The position numbers were made by a program, and so were the translations under genes. The notes beneath the pieces were generated by a model. It was given only the letters and a program-made list of their open reading frames with translations. It was not told the origin of the DNA and did no database searches. 64,000 nt of DNA from Rubrimonas sp036735545 (GTDB lineage Bacteria > Pseudomonadota > Alphaproteobacteria > Rhodobacterales > Rhodobacteraceae): assembly GCA_036735545.1 (NCBI GenBank), contig DAINOD010000003.1, forward strand, positions 52,732 to 116,731, written 5' to 3'. Shown one piece after another: positions 1-8,712 of the stretch; position 1 is the first letter of the stretch, and the number at the start of each line of letters is the position of its first letter.

Positions 1-855
1 GCCCTGCGACCACGCCGTCAGCAGCGGATGGCTGCGGTCCAGCGGCTCCTTCGGCAGCACGTCCAGCGCCGCGGCGCAGAGGGCGCCCGAGCGCAGCCCG
101 GCCTCCACCGCGTCGAGGTCCACCAGTCCGCCTCGGGCGGTGTTCACCAGCACCGCGCCGTGGCGCATCGCCGCAACCTGGGCGGGACCGATCAGCCCGG
201 CGGTTTCGGGGCTCAGCGGGCAGTGCAGGCTGACCACGTCGCTGGCGGCCAGCAGTTCCGCCAGCGTCTGGAAGCGTTCGAAGGCGAAACCCTTCTCCCA
301 TCCGGTCGGCAGGTGAGGGTCGTGGAACGCGACGCGCATGCCGAAGGCCCGCGCGCGTAGCGCCGCGGCATGGCCGATCCGCCCGAGCCCCACCACGCCG
401 AAGGTCAATCCGGCAAGCCTGCGCACCGGCGGCAGGGGCAGGGCGAAAGTGCTCCACGCGTCGTCGCGCACCCTCAGGCGGGCGTCGTAGGCGGCGACGC
501 CGCGGGTCAGCGCCAGCATCAGCGCGATGGCGTGGTCGGCGACCTCCGCGGTGCCGTAGTCGGGCGTGTTGCAGACGGGTATGCCGCGGCGCGCGCAGGC
601 GTCGATGTCGATGTGGTTGAAGCCCACGCCGGCCTGCACGACCACCTTGGCCCGCGCCATGTGCGCCACAAGCCGTTGCGGCAGCAGGTGGCGGCTGCGG
701 CAGTTGATCACCGCGTCGGCCCTGGCCAGCGCCTCGGCCGGCGTGTCGTCATGACCGGGGCGGACGATCTCGAACTCTACCTCCGGTCCCGCGGCGGCGC
801 GCTCGATGTCGGGGTCGTCCTGGAACTGCGGGTCGATGATCAGGATGCGGGTCAC
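1..855 (-). CDS. D-2-hydroxyacid dehydrogenase, C-terminus cut by window edge
   Basis: NAD(P)-dependent D-isomer 2-hydroxyacid dehydrogenase, a family that interconverts 2-oxoacids and D-2-hydroxyacids in the cytoplasm. 285 residues are visible. The Rossmann motif GLGRIG is at residues 156-161, the catalytic Arg is in VNTARGG, and the catalytic Glu is in DVLPKEP close to the edge. The catalytic His normally found after it lies outside the window. The GTG start at 855 overlaps the TGA of the upstream aminotransferase (GTGA), so the two are translationally coupled. Last visible gene of the minus-strand hydantoinase operon. Inference: it may reduce the oxoacid made by the aminotransferase. Substrate not determinable; glyoxylate or hydroxypyruvate reductase activity is possible. 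Confidence 0.9.
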   Translation of the reverse strand, partial: MTRILIIDPQFQDDPDIERAAAGPEVEFEIVRPGHDDTPAEALARADAVINCRSRHLLPQRLVAHMARAKVVVQAGVGFNHIDIDACARRGIPVCNTPDYGTAEVADHAIALMLALTRGVAAYDARLRVRDDAWSTFALPLPPVRRLAGLTFGVVGLGRIGHAAALRARAFGMRVAFHDPHLPTGWEKGFAFERFQTLAELLAASDVVSLHCPLSPETAGLIGPAQVAAMRHGAVLVNTARGGLVDLDAVEAGLRSGALCAAALDVLPKEPLDRSHPLLTAWSQG

Positions 856-1985
856 GGCCGGGCGGGCTCGGTCAGGTCGACGCCGATCTCGGCGAAGGCC
901 TCGTCGATGGCGTGCAGCACGAAGGCGATGTCCTGCTCCACGATGTCGCCCATCACCCCGATTCGGAAGGTGCCGGCCGAGGTGAGGCGGCCGGGGAAGA
1001 TGACGACGCCCCGCTTCTCCAGCGCCGCATAGAAGGCGGGGAAGGCGTAGGCCGGGTGCTCGGGGTCGTGCATGGTCGCGATGATCGGCGCTGCGACCTC
1101 ATCGGGCAGCAGCGTGCGCAGGCCGCGCTGGCGCAGCCCGTCCACCAGCATCTTCCAGCAGCGCCGATAGCGCGCGCCGCGCGGGCCGACGCCGCCCTCG
1201 GCCTCGTGGCGCTCGCACCCCTTGGCCAGCGCGGCGACGACATGGGTGGGCGGGGTCCAGCGCCACTGGCCGCCGGTGTCGTCCATGAACTTCGCCTGCG
1301 CGTGCAGGTCGAGCACCGCCGAGCGGCACCGCCCCGCCGACGCTTCCAGCGCGTCGCGCCGCGCGATCACCGCGGCCACGCCGGGCACGCTCTCAAGGCA
1401 CTTGTTGGGGCTGATGAAGATCGCCAGCAGGTCGAGCGCGGCCGCGTCGAGCGGGAAGCCGCCGAAGGACGCCACCGCGTCCACCAGCACCTCCACCCCC
1501 CGCGCCCGCGCCGCCGCGGCGATCTCGGCGACGCGGTTCAGCACGCCCGTGCCGGTCTCGGCGTGGCAGAGCGCGAGGTGGGTCACGGCGGGGTCCGCGG
1601 CCAGCAGGCGGTCGACGTCCTCGCCCGTGGGCAGGGGCAGCATCGGGAAGTCGGCGACCGTCACCTCGCGCCGGGCGCCGCGGACGATCTCGGCGAGGCG
1701 ACGGCCATAGAAGCCGTTCTCGATCACCATGACCTTCGCGTCCTCGGGCACCAGCGTCTGGAAACCCGCCTCGATGCCGTAGGTGGCGCTGCCCTGCAGC
1801 AGCACGCAGACATGGCTGTCCTCGCCGCCGCACAGCGACAGCAGATAGCGCCGGATCGCCTGCGTCTTGCCCGCGTGCTCGGCGGCGTTGGGGCTGCGGT
1901 CGCGCAGCATCTCGGCCTTGATCTCCGGCGGCACGGTCAGCGGTCCGGGCGTCAGCAGGTAGAAGTCGTGGCGTCGGTCAGGCAT
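852..1985 (-). CDS. Class V aminotransferase, PhnW-like (2-aminoethylphosphonate/alanine-glyoxylate type)
   Basis: PLP-dependent fold-type I aminotransferase of 377 residues. The start reads FYLLTPGPLTVPPEI, close to the LLTPGPLT start of 2-aminoethylphosphonate:pyruvate transaminase. Asp169 (VDAVASFGG) should contact the pyridine nitrogen, Lys195 in ISPNKCLE should form the Schiff base, and FRIGVMGDI near residue 345 matches the PhnW C-terminal motif. ATG 1985 overlaps the end of hyuB by 8 bp. No phosphonatase or other phosphonate gene is visible, so PhnW is a family label here. A serine-, alanine- or glyoxylate-using aminotransferase acting on a hydantoinase product fits the operon as well. 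Confidence 0.88.
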   Translation of the reverse strand: MPDRRHDFYLLTPGPLTVPPEIKAEMLRDRSPNAAEHAGKTQAIRRYLLSLCGGEDSHVCVLLQGSATYGIEAGFQTLVPEDAKVMVIENGFYGRRLAEIVRGARREVTVADFPMLPLPTGEDVDRLLAADPAVTHLALCHAETGTGVLNRVAEIAAAARARGVEVLVDAVASFGGFPLDAAALDLLAIFISPNKCLESVPGVAAVIARRDALEASAGRCRSAVLDLHAQAKFMDDTGGQWRWTPPTHVVAALAKGCERHEAEGGVGPRGARYRRCWKMLVDGLRQRGLRTLLPDEVAAPIIATMHDPEHPAYAFPAFYAALEKRGVVIFPGRLTSAGTFRIGVMGDIVEQDIAFVLHAIDEAFAEIGVDLTEPARP

Positions 1986-4011
1986 TGACCAGTCCTCCCA
2001 TCGCGGCCGCCTCGTCGCGCAGGCGGTCCATTTCGCGCGCCAGCCGCGCCCGCGCCTCCGCCGGGTCGCCCAGGCGCTCCGCCATCGGCGTCGTCGCCCC
2101 CCGGGCGAGGCCCGGCGCGATGCGCATGAACAGCTCCAGCCGCCGCTCCGAGGCCCGGCTCGGGCCCAGCCCGATCAGCAGCGCGGCCATCTCGCACATG
2201 GCGGCGTCGTCGAACACCGCCTCCCAGGCCTCCCTCTCGGGGCCGAAGTCGAAGGCCGGCCGCGGGCCGCGCCCGGCCGTCAGCCGCGCGCGCAGCGCGG
2301 CGCTCGCCTCCGGGTCGGCCGCGCCGTCGCGCAGGACCACGCCGTAGTCGCGCAGCGCCGCGGCCCCGGAGACATGGCCCAGCCGCACGTCGCGCTCGAC
2401 CGCCGCGACGTCGCGCTCCAGCGGGTCGCCGTAGCCGCCGCCGCCGGGGGTCATGATCGTGACCACGTCGCCTACCTCGGGGCGCAGCATGTCGAGCTTG
2501 CCGATCTCGCGCTCACGGTCGGCGCCAAGATTCAGCACGACGCGCGCCTTCGCGCCGGGCATCCCGCCGGCCATGCCCCATGGCGCGAACACGAAGCGCT
2601 CCATGCCGCGGCCGAGCACCGCGCTGCCGGGCCGGGCGATCCGGACGCTGAAGCGCACGCCCGACCCGCCGCGCCACCGGCCCGCCCCGCCGCTGTCCGG
2701 CCGCAGGGCGTAGTCGACGATCAGCGCCTCCGCCTCCTCCTCGGTCTTCTCGATCGGCGTGTTGCGCTGGTTGGCCAGGCTGGAGTCCCGCCCGTCCACG
2801 CCGTCGGCGCCGTGGCGCCCGCCGGTTCCGCCGACCAGCGACTGGAGGACCAGCACGTTGCGCGCGCCGGTGCGCGGGTCCTGCTCGACCAGCACGGAGG
2901 GGATCATCACGCCGCCGCTGGGGGCCGGCATCAGCGTCGGGTCGGCGGCGTTCAGCGCGCCGACCAGCGCCTCGTTCAGGCGGATCGCCGTCGCGCTGCG
3001 AATGCCCACGGCCGCCGGCGGCGCGGGATTGACGATGCTCCCCCGGGGCGCGGAGACGGTGATGTTCTCGAACAGCCCATGGTTCAACGGCGTGGTCTTG
3101 TCGCCACTGTAGACGAAATGCATCAGCTTCAGGGTCAGCCACGGGTGCCGGCGACCGCCGGTCGGGATGTTGTAGGGGGCCGACACCTGCGGGTCGGAGC
3201 CGGCGAAATCGAGATTGACCAACCCGTCGCGCGCCTCGACCCGGCAGCGCACCCGCACGGGCACCGCGGAGTTGTAGTCGTCGTCCAGATAATCCCAGAA
3301 CTCATGGACGCCGTCGGGGATGCGGCGCTGGACCGCGCGCGCCTTCATCGCGGCGTATTCGGCGAGATCGGCCTGCGCCTGCAGGAAAGCCGCGGGCCCC
3401 AACTCGGCGCAGAGGTCCTGCAGTCGCCTCACGCCGACGCCGAGCGCGGCGAGCATCGCGTCCACATCGCCGAGGTTGCTGTCCGGCGTCCGGCAGTTGG
3501 CGCGGTAGAGCGCCAGGAAATCCTCGTTCATCCGGCCCGCCTTCACCAGCTTCATCGGCGGGATCTGCAGCCCCTCCTCGAAGGTCTCGCGGAACCGCGG
3601 CGAGATCGACGAGGGAACGCCGCCGCCGATGTCGGCGGAATGAATGAAGTCCCACGCATGGGCGACGATCGCGCCGTCGTGGAACACCGGGCGGATCAGG
3701 TGCAGGTCGGGCATGTGGCTCGCCAGACCCTCGCTGAGATAGGCGTGGTTGGTGATGATCACGTCGCCCGGCTCCAGCGGCCCGACGTGGGAAAGCGAGG
3801 GGCCGAGGTCGCTGTCCAGGAACCCCGAGACGCCCAGCGTGTCGGGATAGGCGAAGAAGCGCCCCTCCGGCGTCGCCACGGCGCAGCCGTAGTCGCCGGC
3901 TTCCTTGACGTAGGTGGTGCGGGCGGTGCGCTGCAGCGTGATCGCCATCTCCTCGGCGACGGCCTTGAACTTGTGCAGCAGCACTTCGAGCAGGATCGGA
4001 TCGGTCCTCAC
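1978..4011 (-). CDS. hyuB: Hydantoinase B / oxoprolinase subunit HyuB
   Basis: Hydantoinase B family protein of 677 residues, partner of HyuA in ATP-dependent opening of lactam-type rings such as 5-oxoproline or N-methylhydantoin. The GTG start at 4011 overlaps the hyuA stop (GTGA), and the protein begins RTDPILLEVLLHKFKAVAEE, a typical HyuB N-terminus. Other family landmarks are GDVIITNHAYLSEG, HAWDFIHSADIGG and the glycine-rich TPGGGGYGDPLERD near residue 540. The frame stays open upstream of the GTG, but that extension reads as arginine-rich shadow of hyuA. Length is normal. The ring substrate cannot be read from the sequence. Confidence 0.93.
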   Translation of the reverse strand: MRTDPILLEVLLHKFKAVAEEMAITLQRTARTTYVKEAGDYGCAVATPEGRFFAYPDTLGVSGFLDSDLGPSLSHVGPLEPGDVIITNHAYLSEGLASHMPDLHLIRPVFHDGAIVAHAWDFIHSADIGGGVPSSISPRFRETFEEGLQIPPMKLVKAGRMNEDFLALYRANCRTPDSNLGDVDAMLAALGVGVRRLQDLCAELGPAAFLQAQADLAEYAAMKARAVQRRIPDGVHEFWDYLDDDYNSAVPVRVRCRVEARDGLVNLDFAGSDPQVSAPYNIPTGGRRHPWLTLKLMHFVYSGDKTTPLNHGLFENITVSAPRGSIVNPAPPAAVGIRSATAIRLNEALVGALNAADPTLMPAPSGGVMIPSVLVEQDPRTGARNVLVLQSLVGGTGGRHGADGVDGRDSSLANQRNTPIEKTEEEAEALIVDYALRPDSGGAGRWRGGSGVRFSVRIARPGSAVLGRGMERFVFAPWGMAGGMPGAKARVVLNLGADREREIGKLDMLRPEVGDVVTIMTPGGGGYGDPLERDVAAVERDVRLGHVSGAAALRDYGVVLRDGAADPEASAALRARLTAGRGPRPAFDFGPEREAWEAVFDDAAMCEMAALLIGLGPSRASERRLELFMRIAPGLARGATTPMAERLGDPAEARARLAREMDRLRDEAAAMGGLVNA

Positions 4012-6095
4012 CGTGCGCCCTCCCGCCGCAGGTGCAGCGCGCCGATGCGGTCGGCGCGGGCGCGCCAGCCCGGCGGCACGATCGTCGTCGTGTCGGCCTG
4101 CTCGATGATCGCGGGGCCCGCGGCCTCCGCCCCGTCGCCGAAACCGGCGCGGTCGTAGACCGCCGCCTCGTGGGTCGCCGCGCCGATCCGGATGGCGCGC
4201 GACCCGCGCGCGACCGCGCCGCCGGGGGGCGCGGCGGGCAGGGCTATGGGCTTGCCCCGCCCGACGACGGCGAGCCGAAGCGTCTGGCTCTGCACCGGGC
4301 TGTCGGGGCGGCTGAAGCCGTAGAGCTTGTGGTGCAGGGCATGGAAGCGGTCGCAGACGGTCGCGACATCGAGCCCGGCGCGCTCCTCGGCGGTGAAGAT
4401 CACCTTTAGTTCGTAGGCCTGCCCCGGATAGCGCAGGTCGAAGGCGGGGGCGAAGCCGTAGGCGTCGGCCAGCCCGGTCTCGCGCGCGAGCCAGTCCCGC
4501 GCCTCCGCCTCCATCGCGTCCAGGAGCGCCGCCACGTCCGCCCAGCCGTCGCGCCCCTGCGGCAGGACCCCCGCCGGCGCCAGCAGCTTGCGCGCGGTGC
4601 GGGCGTAGTCGCGACGCACCTCGGCCAGCACGGCCCCCAGCGCGCAGAACGCGCCGGGCGACGGCGGCGCGACCACGCCGCCGATGCCGGCCTCCTCGGC
4701 CAGCAGCGTCGCGTGGGTCGGGCCGGCGCCGCCGAACGCGACCAGCGCATACTCCCGCGGGTCCGCGCCCGCCTGCGCGAGCAGCTTGGTGGTCTCGGCC
4801 GCCATGCGGGCGCTCGCCACCCGCAGGGCCGCGGCGGCCGCGTCGCGCGCGCGATCGGTCCCGTTCATGCCCAGACCGGCCGCCACGCGGTCGAGCGCCG
4901 CCAGCGCCGCTTCGGCGTCCAGCGCCATCGCCCCGCCGAGAAAGCGGGCCGGGTCGATGTAGCCCAGCGCGACGTAGCAGTCCGTCACCGTCGGCTGCAT
5001 GCCGCCGCGGCCGTAACAGGCCGGCCCCGGCTCGGCCCCGGCCGACATCGGGCCGACCTTGAGCAGTCCCTGCGGATCGAGCCAGACCACCGAACCGCCG
5101 CCGGCGCCGATGGCCGAGACGTTCACCACCGGCATCATCAAGGGGAAATCGCCGACCTGCGTCGCGGCGGTGAACTCTGGCGCACCCTCCGAGCAGATCG
5201 CGATGTCGGCGCTGGTGCCGCCCATGTCGAAGGTGATCAGCCGCCGCAGCCCCGACGCCTGCGCCACCCGCGCCGCAGCCGAGACGCCGGACGCCGGGCC
5301 CGACAGCACCGTCTCGATGGGGCGGGCGCGCGCGGTGTCGAGCCCGATGGCGCCGCCGTTGTTGGCGGTGACGTGGATCGGGGCCACGACGCCGCGCGCG
5401 GCCAGACGGCGCTCCAGTCGGTCGAAATAGCCGGTCATCAGCGGCTGGATCGAGGCGTTGAGCGCGGCGACCATGCAGCGCTCGTATTCGCGGATCTCGG
5501 GCCAGACCGCGCTCGACAGCGTGATCCCGACGCCGGGCAGCGCCGCGACGAGCGCAGCCCCTATTTCGGCTTCGAGGCTTCCGTCCACCCACGCGTTTAG
5601 CAGGCAGACCGCCACCGCCTCGACGCCCGCCGCCCGCAAGGCCTCGGCCAGCGCCGCCAGCGCCGCGGCGTCGGGGCGCGCGACGATCGCGCCGCGGGAG
5701 GTCATTCGCGCCTCGATCTCGAACACGAGGTCGCGGGGCGCGAGCGGGTCCTCGCGCCCGGCGGTGACGTCGTAGCTCGACGGCATGCGCAGCCGGGCGA
5801 TCTCGAGGATGTCGCGGTTGCCCGGGGAGACCACCAATCCAAGCCGCGCGCCGCGTCGCTGGATGATGGCGTTCAGCCCGATGGTGGTGCCGTGCGCGAT
5901 CAACGCCACGTCCGCGGGCTCGGCGCCGACCTGCGCCAGAAGCGCCATCGTCCCGCTCTCGACCGCGGCCGAGGGGTCGGATGGCGTGCTCGGCTCCTTG
6001 TGCACGGCCAGGGCGCCCGAGGCGGGGTCCGCCAGGACGAAATCTGTGAAGGTGCCGCCGACGTCGACGCCGATGCGCAGCGCGCGCGTGGCCAT
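4008..6095 (-). CDS. hyuA: Hydantoinase A / oxoprolinase subunit HyuA
   Basis: ATP-binding subunit of a HyuAB-type hydantoinase/oxoprolinase (695 residues, ASKHA actin-like fold). The N-terminus has the phosphate-binding loop RIGVDVGGTFTDFVL, and FDMGGTSADIA follows near residue 280 as the second nucleotide-site motif. The family uses ATP to activate a cyclic amide for hydrolysis. ATG 6095 is chosen because it sits just before the conserved start and has AGGACGA upstream. A TTG six codons earlier (6113) is possible but less likely. It follows the binding-protein gene after 66 bp and overlaps hyuB, so a HyuAB complex supplied by the neighbouring transporter is the simplest reading. Confidence 0.93.
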   Translation of the reverse strand: MATRALRIGVDVGGTFTDFVLADPASGALAVHKEPSTPSDPSAAVESGTMALLAQVGAEPADVALIAHGTTIGLNAIIQRRGARLGLVVSPGNRDILEIARLRMPSSYDVTAGREDPLAPRDLVFEIEARMTSRGAIVARPDAAALAALAEALRAAGVEAVAVCLLNAWVDGSLEAEIGAALVAALPGVGITLSSAVWPEIREYERCMVAALNASIQPLMTGYFDRLERRLAARGVVAPIHVTANNGGAIGLDTARARPIETVLSGPASGVSAAARVAQASGLRRLITFDMGGTSADIAICSEGAPEFTAATQVGDFPLMMPVVNVSAIGAGGGSVVWLDPQGLLKVGPMSAGAEPGPACYGRGGMQPTVTDCYVALGYIDPARFLGGAMALDAEAALAALDRVAAGLGMNGTDRARDAAAAALRVASARMAAETTKLLAQAGADPREYALVAFGGAGPTHATLLAEEAGIGGVVAPPSPGAFCALGAVLAEVRRDYARTARKLLAPAGVLPQGRDGWADVAALLDAMEAEARDWLARETGLADAYGFAPAFDLRYPGQAYELKVIFTAEERAGLDVATVCDRFHALHHKLYGFSRPDSPVQSQTLRLAVVGRGKPIALPAAPPGGAVARGSRAIRIGAATHEAAVYDRAGFGDGAEAAGPAIIEQADTTTIVPPGWRARADRIGALHLRREGAR

Positions 6096-6161
6096 GATGG
6101 AGTCGTCCTGCAAGGGAATGGGGAGGCGGTCGGCCGGCCCCGTCGGGGGCCGGCGCGAGGG

Positions 6162-7742
6162 TCAGTCCATGGTGACCCAGCGGATCTCCAGCCAGTTGTC
6201 CGGCCGGATGGACACGCCGACATTGGGCCGCATCGCGTAGACCAGAACCTGGTGGTGGATCGGCGCGAAAAGGTTGTCCTCGCGCACCCTGGCGTAGATT
6301 TCGGCCATGGCCTCCTGCCGCTCGGCAGGGTCGATCTTGGCGCGCGCCTCGGCGATCATCGCGTCATACTCGGCGTCGGAGAAGTTGGAGTAGTTGTAGA
6401 TGCCCTCGCCCTTCGGATCGTCGCGGCTCATCAGCATCGTCTCGAGCATGTACATGCCGTCGAAATAGGGCGAGTTGAACCCCATCAGGTGGAACGAGGT
6501 GTCACGCTCCCACAGCTTCGGGAAGTACTGGGCGCGCGGCATCAGGTTCAGGTCCACCTCGATCCCGAGCCGGGTCAGCATGCCGGTCGCGGCGCGGCAG
6601 ATGGCCTCGTCGTTGATGTAGCGGTTGTTCGGGCAATCGAGCGTGACCCTGAAACCGTCCGGATAGCCCGCCTCCGCCAGCAGCGCCTTCGCGGCGTCGA
6701 GGTCGCCGGGGTCGCGCGCGTCGAGCGCCGGATCGTAGCCGACGTTGCCCGGCGCCAGCACCTGTCCCGTGGGCGTCGACAGTCCGCGCATCACGGCGCG
6801 CTGGATCGCCGCCGGATCGATGGCCATGTTGACCGCCTTGCGCACCCGGGGGTCCTTGAACGGATTGGCGCCGCCGGCGTCGCCGTATCTCAGCGTCTCC
6901 GAGCCGAGATCGAAGGCGAAGAACAGCGTGCGGAACTCGTCGGCCTGCGCCAGCGTGATGTCCGGGTTGCCCTCCAGCTGCGCCACGTTCTGCGCCGGCA
7001 CGTCGATCACCAGATCAAGCTCGCCCGACAGGAGCGCCGAGATGCGCGTCGGATCGCTGGAGATCGGCCGCAGCACCACCTCGTCGATGTCGCCGTCGGT
7101 CTCGCCCCAATAGCCCTCGAAGCGGGCGAAGGTGGTCTGGTTGTCGGGCTCCCGCGACACAAGGCGAAACGGTCCCGTGCCGTTGGCGTTCAGGACCGCG
7201 AAGCTCTCCTCGTTCCTGGTCAGGTCCTGCGGACGGGCGACGGCGTTGGCTTCGATCCAGTCGCTGTCCATGATGAAGATGTAGGTCATCTTGTCGGGGA
7301 GGAGCGGGTCGGGAACCTCGGTCACGAACTCGATCGTCAGAGGGTCGGGCGTGCGCATTTCGACGATGGAGGCGACGAAGCCCTTGAACTGCGACGTCTC
7401 GGCCTTGGCGCGCTCGATGGAGGCGACGACATCCTCGGCGGTGAAGGCGGCGCCGTCGTGGAACGTCACGCCCTCGCGCAGGGTGAAGCGCCAGACATTC
7501 GGCTCGACGGCCTCCCACGACGTCGCCAGCTGGGGGGCCTTTGCGAGGTCGCGGTCGCGGGTCACCAGCGCCTCGTAGGCCCAGGACAGCACGGTGATCG
7601 TCGTCTGGATGTTCTGCGCGTGAGGGTCCATCGTCCCGGCGTCGGCCTGGGCGCCGATGCGCAGCGTCTTGGCCTCGGCGAGGCCGGCCGCCAGCGCGAG
7701 CGCGCAGGCCGTCGTCGACAGGGTCAGGCGTGTCCATTTCAT
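6162..7742 (-). CDS. ABC transporter periplasmic binding protein, SBP_bac_5 (dipeptide/oligopeptide) family
   Basis: Periplasmic solute-binding protein of 526 residues. A signal peptide (Arg near residue 5, then a hydrophobic core ending about Ala-Glu-Ala 24) leads into KTLRIGAQADAGTMDPHAQN, typical of DppA/OppA-type proteins. Family motifs include WRFTLREGVTFHDGAAFTAED (about 85-105) and the C-terminal lobe with YDAMIAEARAKIDPAERQ. It lies 76 bp downstream of the two permease genes and just upstream of hyuA, so it probably captures the hydantoinase substrate or a short peptide. The ligand cannot be predicted, since this family also binds nickel, glutathione and sugars. Confidence 0.92.
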   Translation of the reverse strand: MKWTRLTLSTTACALALAAGLAEAKTLRIGAQADAGTMDPHAQNIQTTITVLSWAYEALVTRDRDLAKAPQLATSWEAVEPNVWRFTLREGVTFHDGAAFTAEDVVASIERAKAETSQFKGFVASIVEMRTPDPLTIEFVTEVPDPLLPDKMTYIFIMDSDWIEANAVARPQDLTRNEESFAVLNANGTGPFRLVSREPDNQTTFARFEGYWGETDGDIDEVVLRPISSDPTRISALLSGELDLVIDVPAQNVAQLEGNPDITLAQADEFRTLFFAFDLGSETLRYGDAGGANPFKDPRVRKAVNMAIDPAAIQRAVMRGLSTPTGQVLAPGNVGYDPALDARDPGDLDAAKALLAEAGYPDGFRVTLDCPNNRYINDEAICRAATGMLTRLGIEVDLNLMPRAQYFPKLWERDTSFHLMGFNSPYFDGMYMLETMLMSRDDPKGEGIYNYSNFSDAEYDAMIAEARAKIDPAERQEAMAEIYARVREDNLFAPIHHQVLVYAMRPNVGVSIRPDNWLEIRWVTMD

Positions 7743-7818
7743 AGCGGTCTCTCCATGTCGGTGTTGCGTTTATTGTTGCTTCGGGCCGCGATCCATCGGC
7801 CATTTCCTCCGGGTCGTC

Positions 7819-8712
7819 TCATTGCAGGCGCGGATTCAGCGCGTCGCGCAGGAAATCGCCGAGCAGATTGATGCACAGGACGAGCGCCACCAGCGTGAGC
7901 CCCGGCAGGAGCGCTATCCACCACTCGCCCGACAGCAGGAAGCCGTTGCCGATGCGGATCAGGGTTCCGAGCGACGGTTGCGTCGCCGGCACGCCGAGCC
8001 CGACGAAGGAGAGCGTCGCCTCGATGATGATCGCGACCGCAAGATGGATCGTTGCCAGCACCAGAACCGAGGTGGTCACGTTGGGCAGGATGTGCGCCAC
8101 CACGATGCGCGGCGCCCTGACGCCGATCAACCGCGCCGCCGCCACGTAGTCGCGCTCCCGCTCGACCATGGCGGCGCCGCGAACCGGGCGGGCGTATTGC
8201 ACCCAGCCCGAGAGGCCGATGGCGACGATCAGGACCGCCTCCGCCGAGATCGCCGCCCCGCCCTGCGCCGCCGAGGCGCGGAACAAGCCGTCGATCAGCG
8301 CGGCGATCAGGATCGCCGGAAAGGTGAGCTGCACGTCAGCCGCGCGCATGATCACGACGTCGGTCCATCCGCCAGCATAACCCGCGACCAGGCCGAGCGT
8401 CACGCCGATCGCCAGCGCGAGCGCGACGCCTCCGACGCTGACCATCAGCGACACGCGCAGCCCGTAGACGAGCGCCGACACCATGTCCCGCCCCTGGTCG
8501 TCGGTGCCGAGCAGGAAGCGCGGGTCTCCCCCTTCGGTCCAGGAAGGCGGGATGAAGGCGTCCAGAAGGTCGATGGTGGCGAGATCGAAGACGGGATACG
8601 GCGCAACGAGCCCGGGCGCCACGGCGGCGATCAGGAACCCCGCCAGCGTCAGGGCGGCGACCACGGCCACCGGCCGCGCGAGGAAATCGCTCAGGAAGGC
8701 CCCACCCCTCAC
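7819..8712 (-). CDS. ABC transporter permease, DppC/OppC type
   Basis: Inner-membrane permease of 297 residues. The N-terminus carries FLARPVAVVAALTLAGFLIA as first membrane helix. The LLGTDDQGRDM motif of DppC-type proteins is near residue 75, followed by the BPD_transp_1 domain with the ATPase-contacting loop ERERDYVAAARLIG around 190. The GTG start at 8712 overlaps the TGA of the partner permease (GTGA), which fixes the start and implies coupled translation. It forms a heterodimeric channel with the upstream gene. The matching ATPases are not in this window. Confidence 0.92.
   Translation of the reverse strand: MRGGAFLSDFLARPVAVVAALTLAGFLIAAVAPGLVAPYPVFDLATIDLLDAFIPPSWTEGGDPRFLLGTDDQGRDMVSALVYGLRVSLMVSVGGVALALAIGVTLGLVAGYAGGWTDVVIMRAADVQLTFPAILIAALIDGLFRASAAQGGAAISAEAVLIVAIGLSGWVQYARPVRGAAMVERERDYVAAARLIGVRAPRIVVAHILPNVTTSVLVLATIHLAVAIIIEATLSFVGLGVPATQPSLGTLIRIGNGFLLSGEWWIALLPGLTLVALVLCINLLGDFLRDALNPRLQ

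Noticed and set aside
2374..4158. Open plus-strand frame of 594 codons opposite hyuB
   Set aside because: Composition of an antisense frame and no recognisable motif; HyuB on the minus strand is unambiguous.
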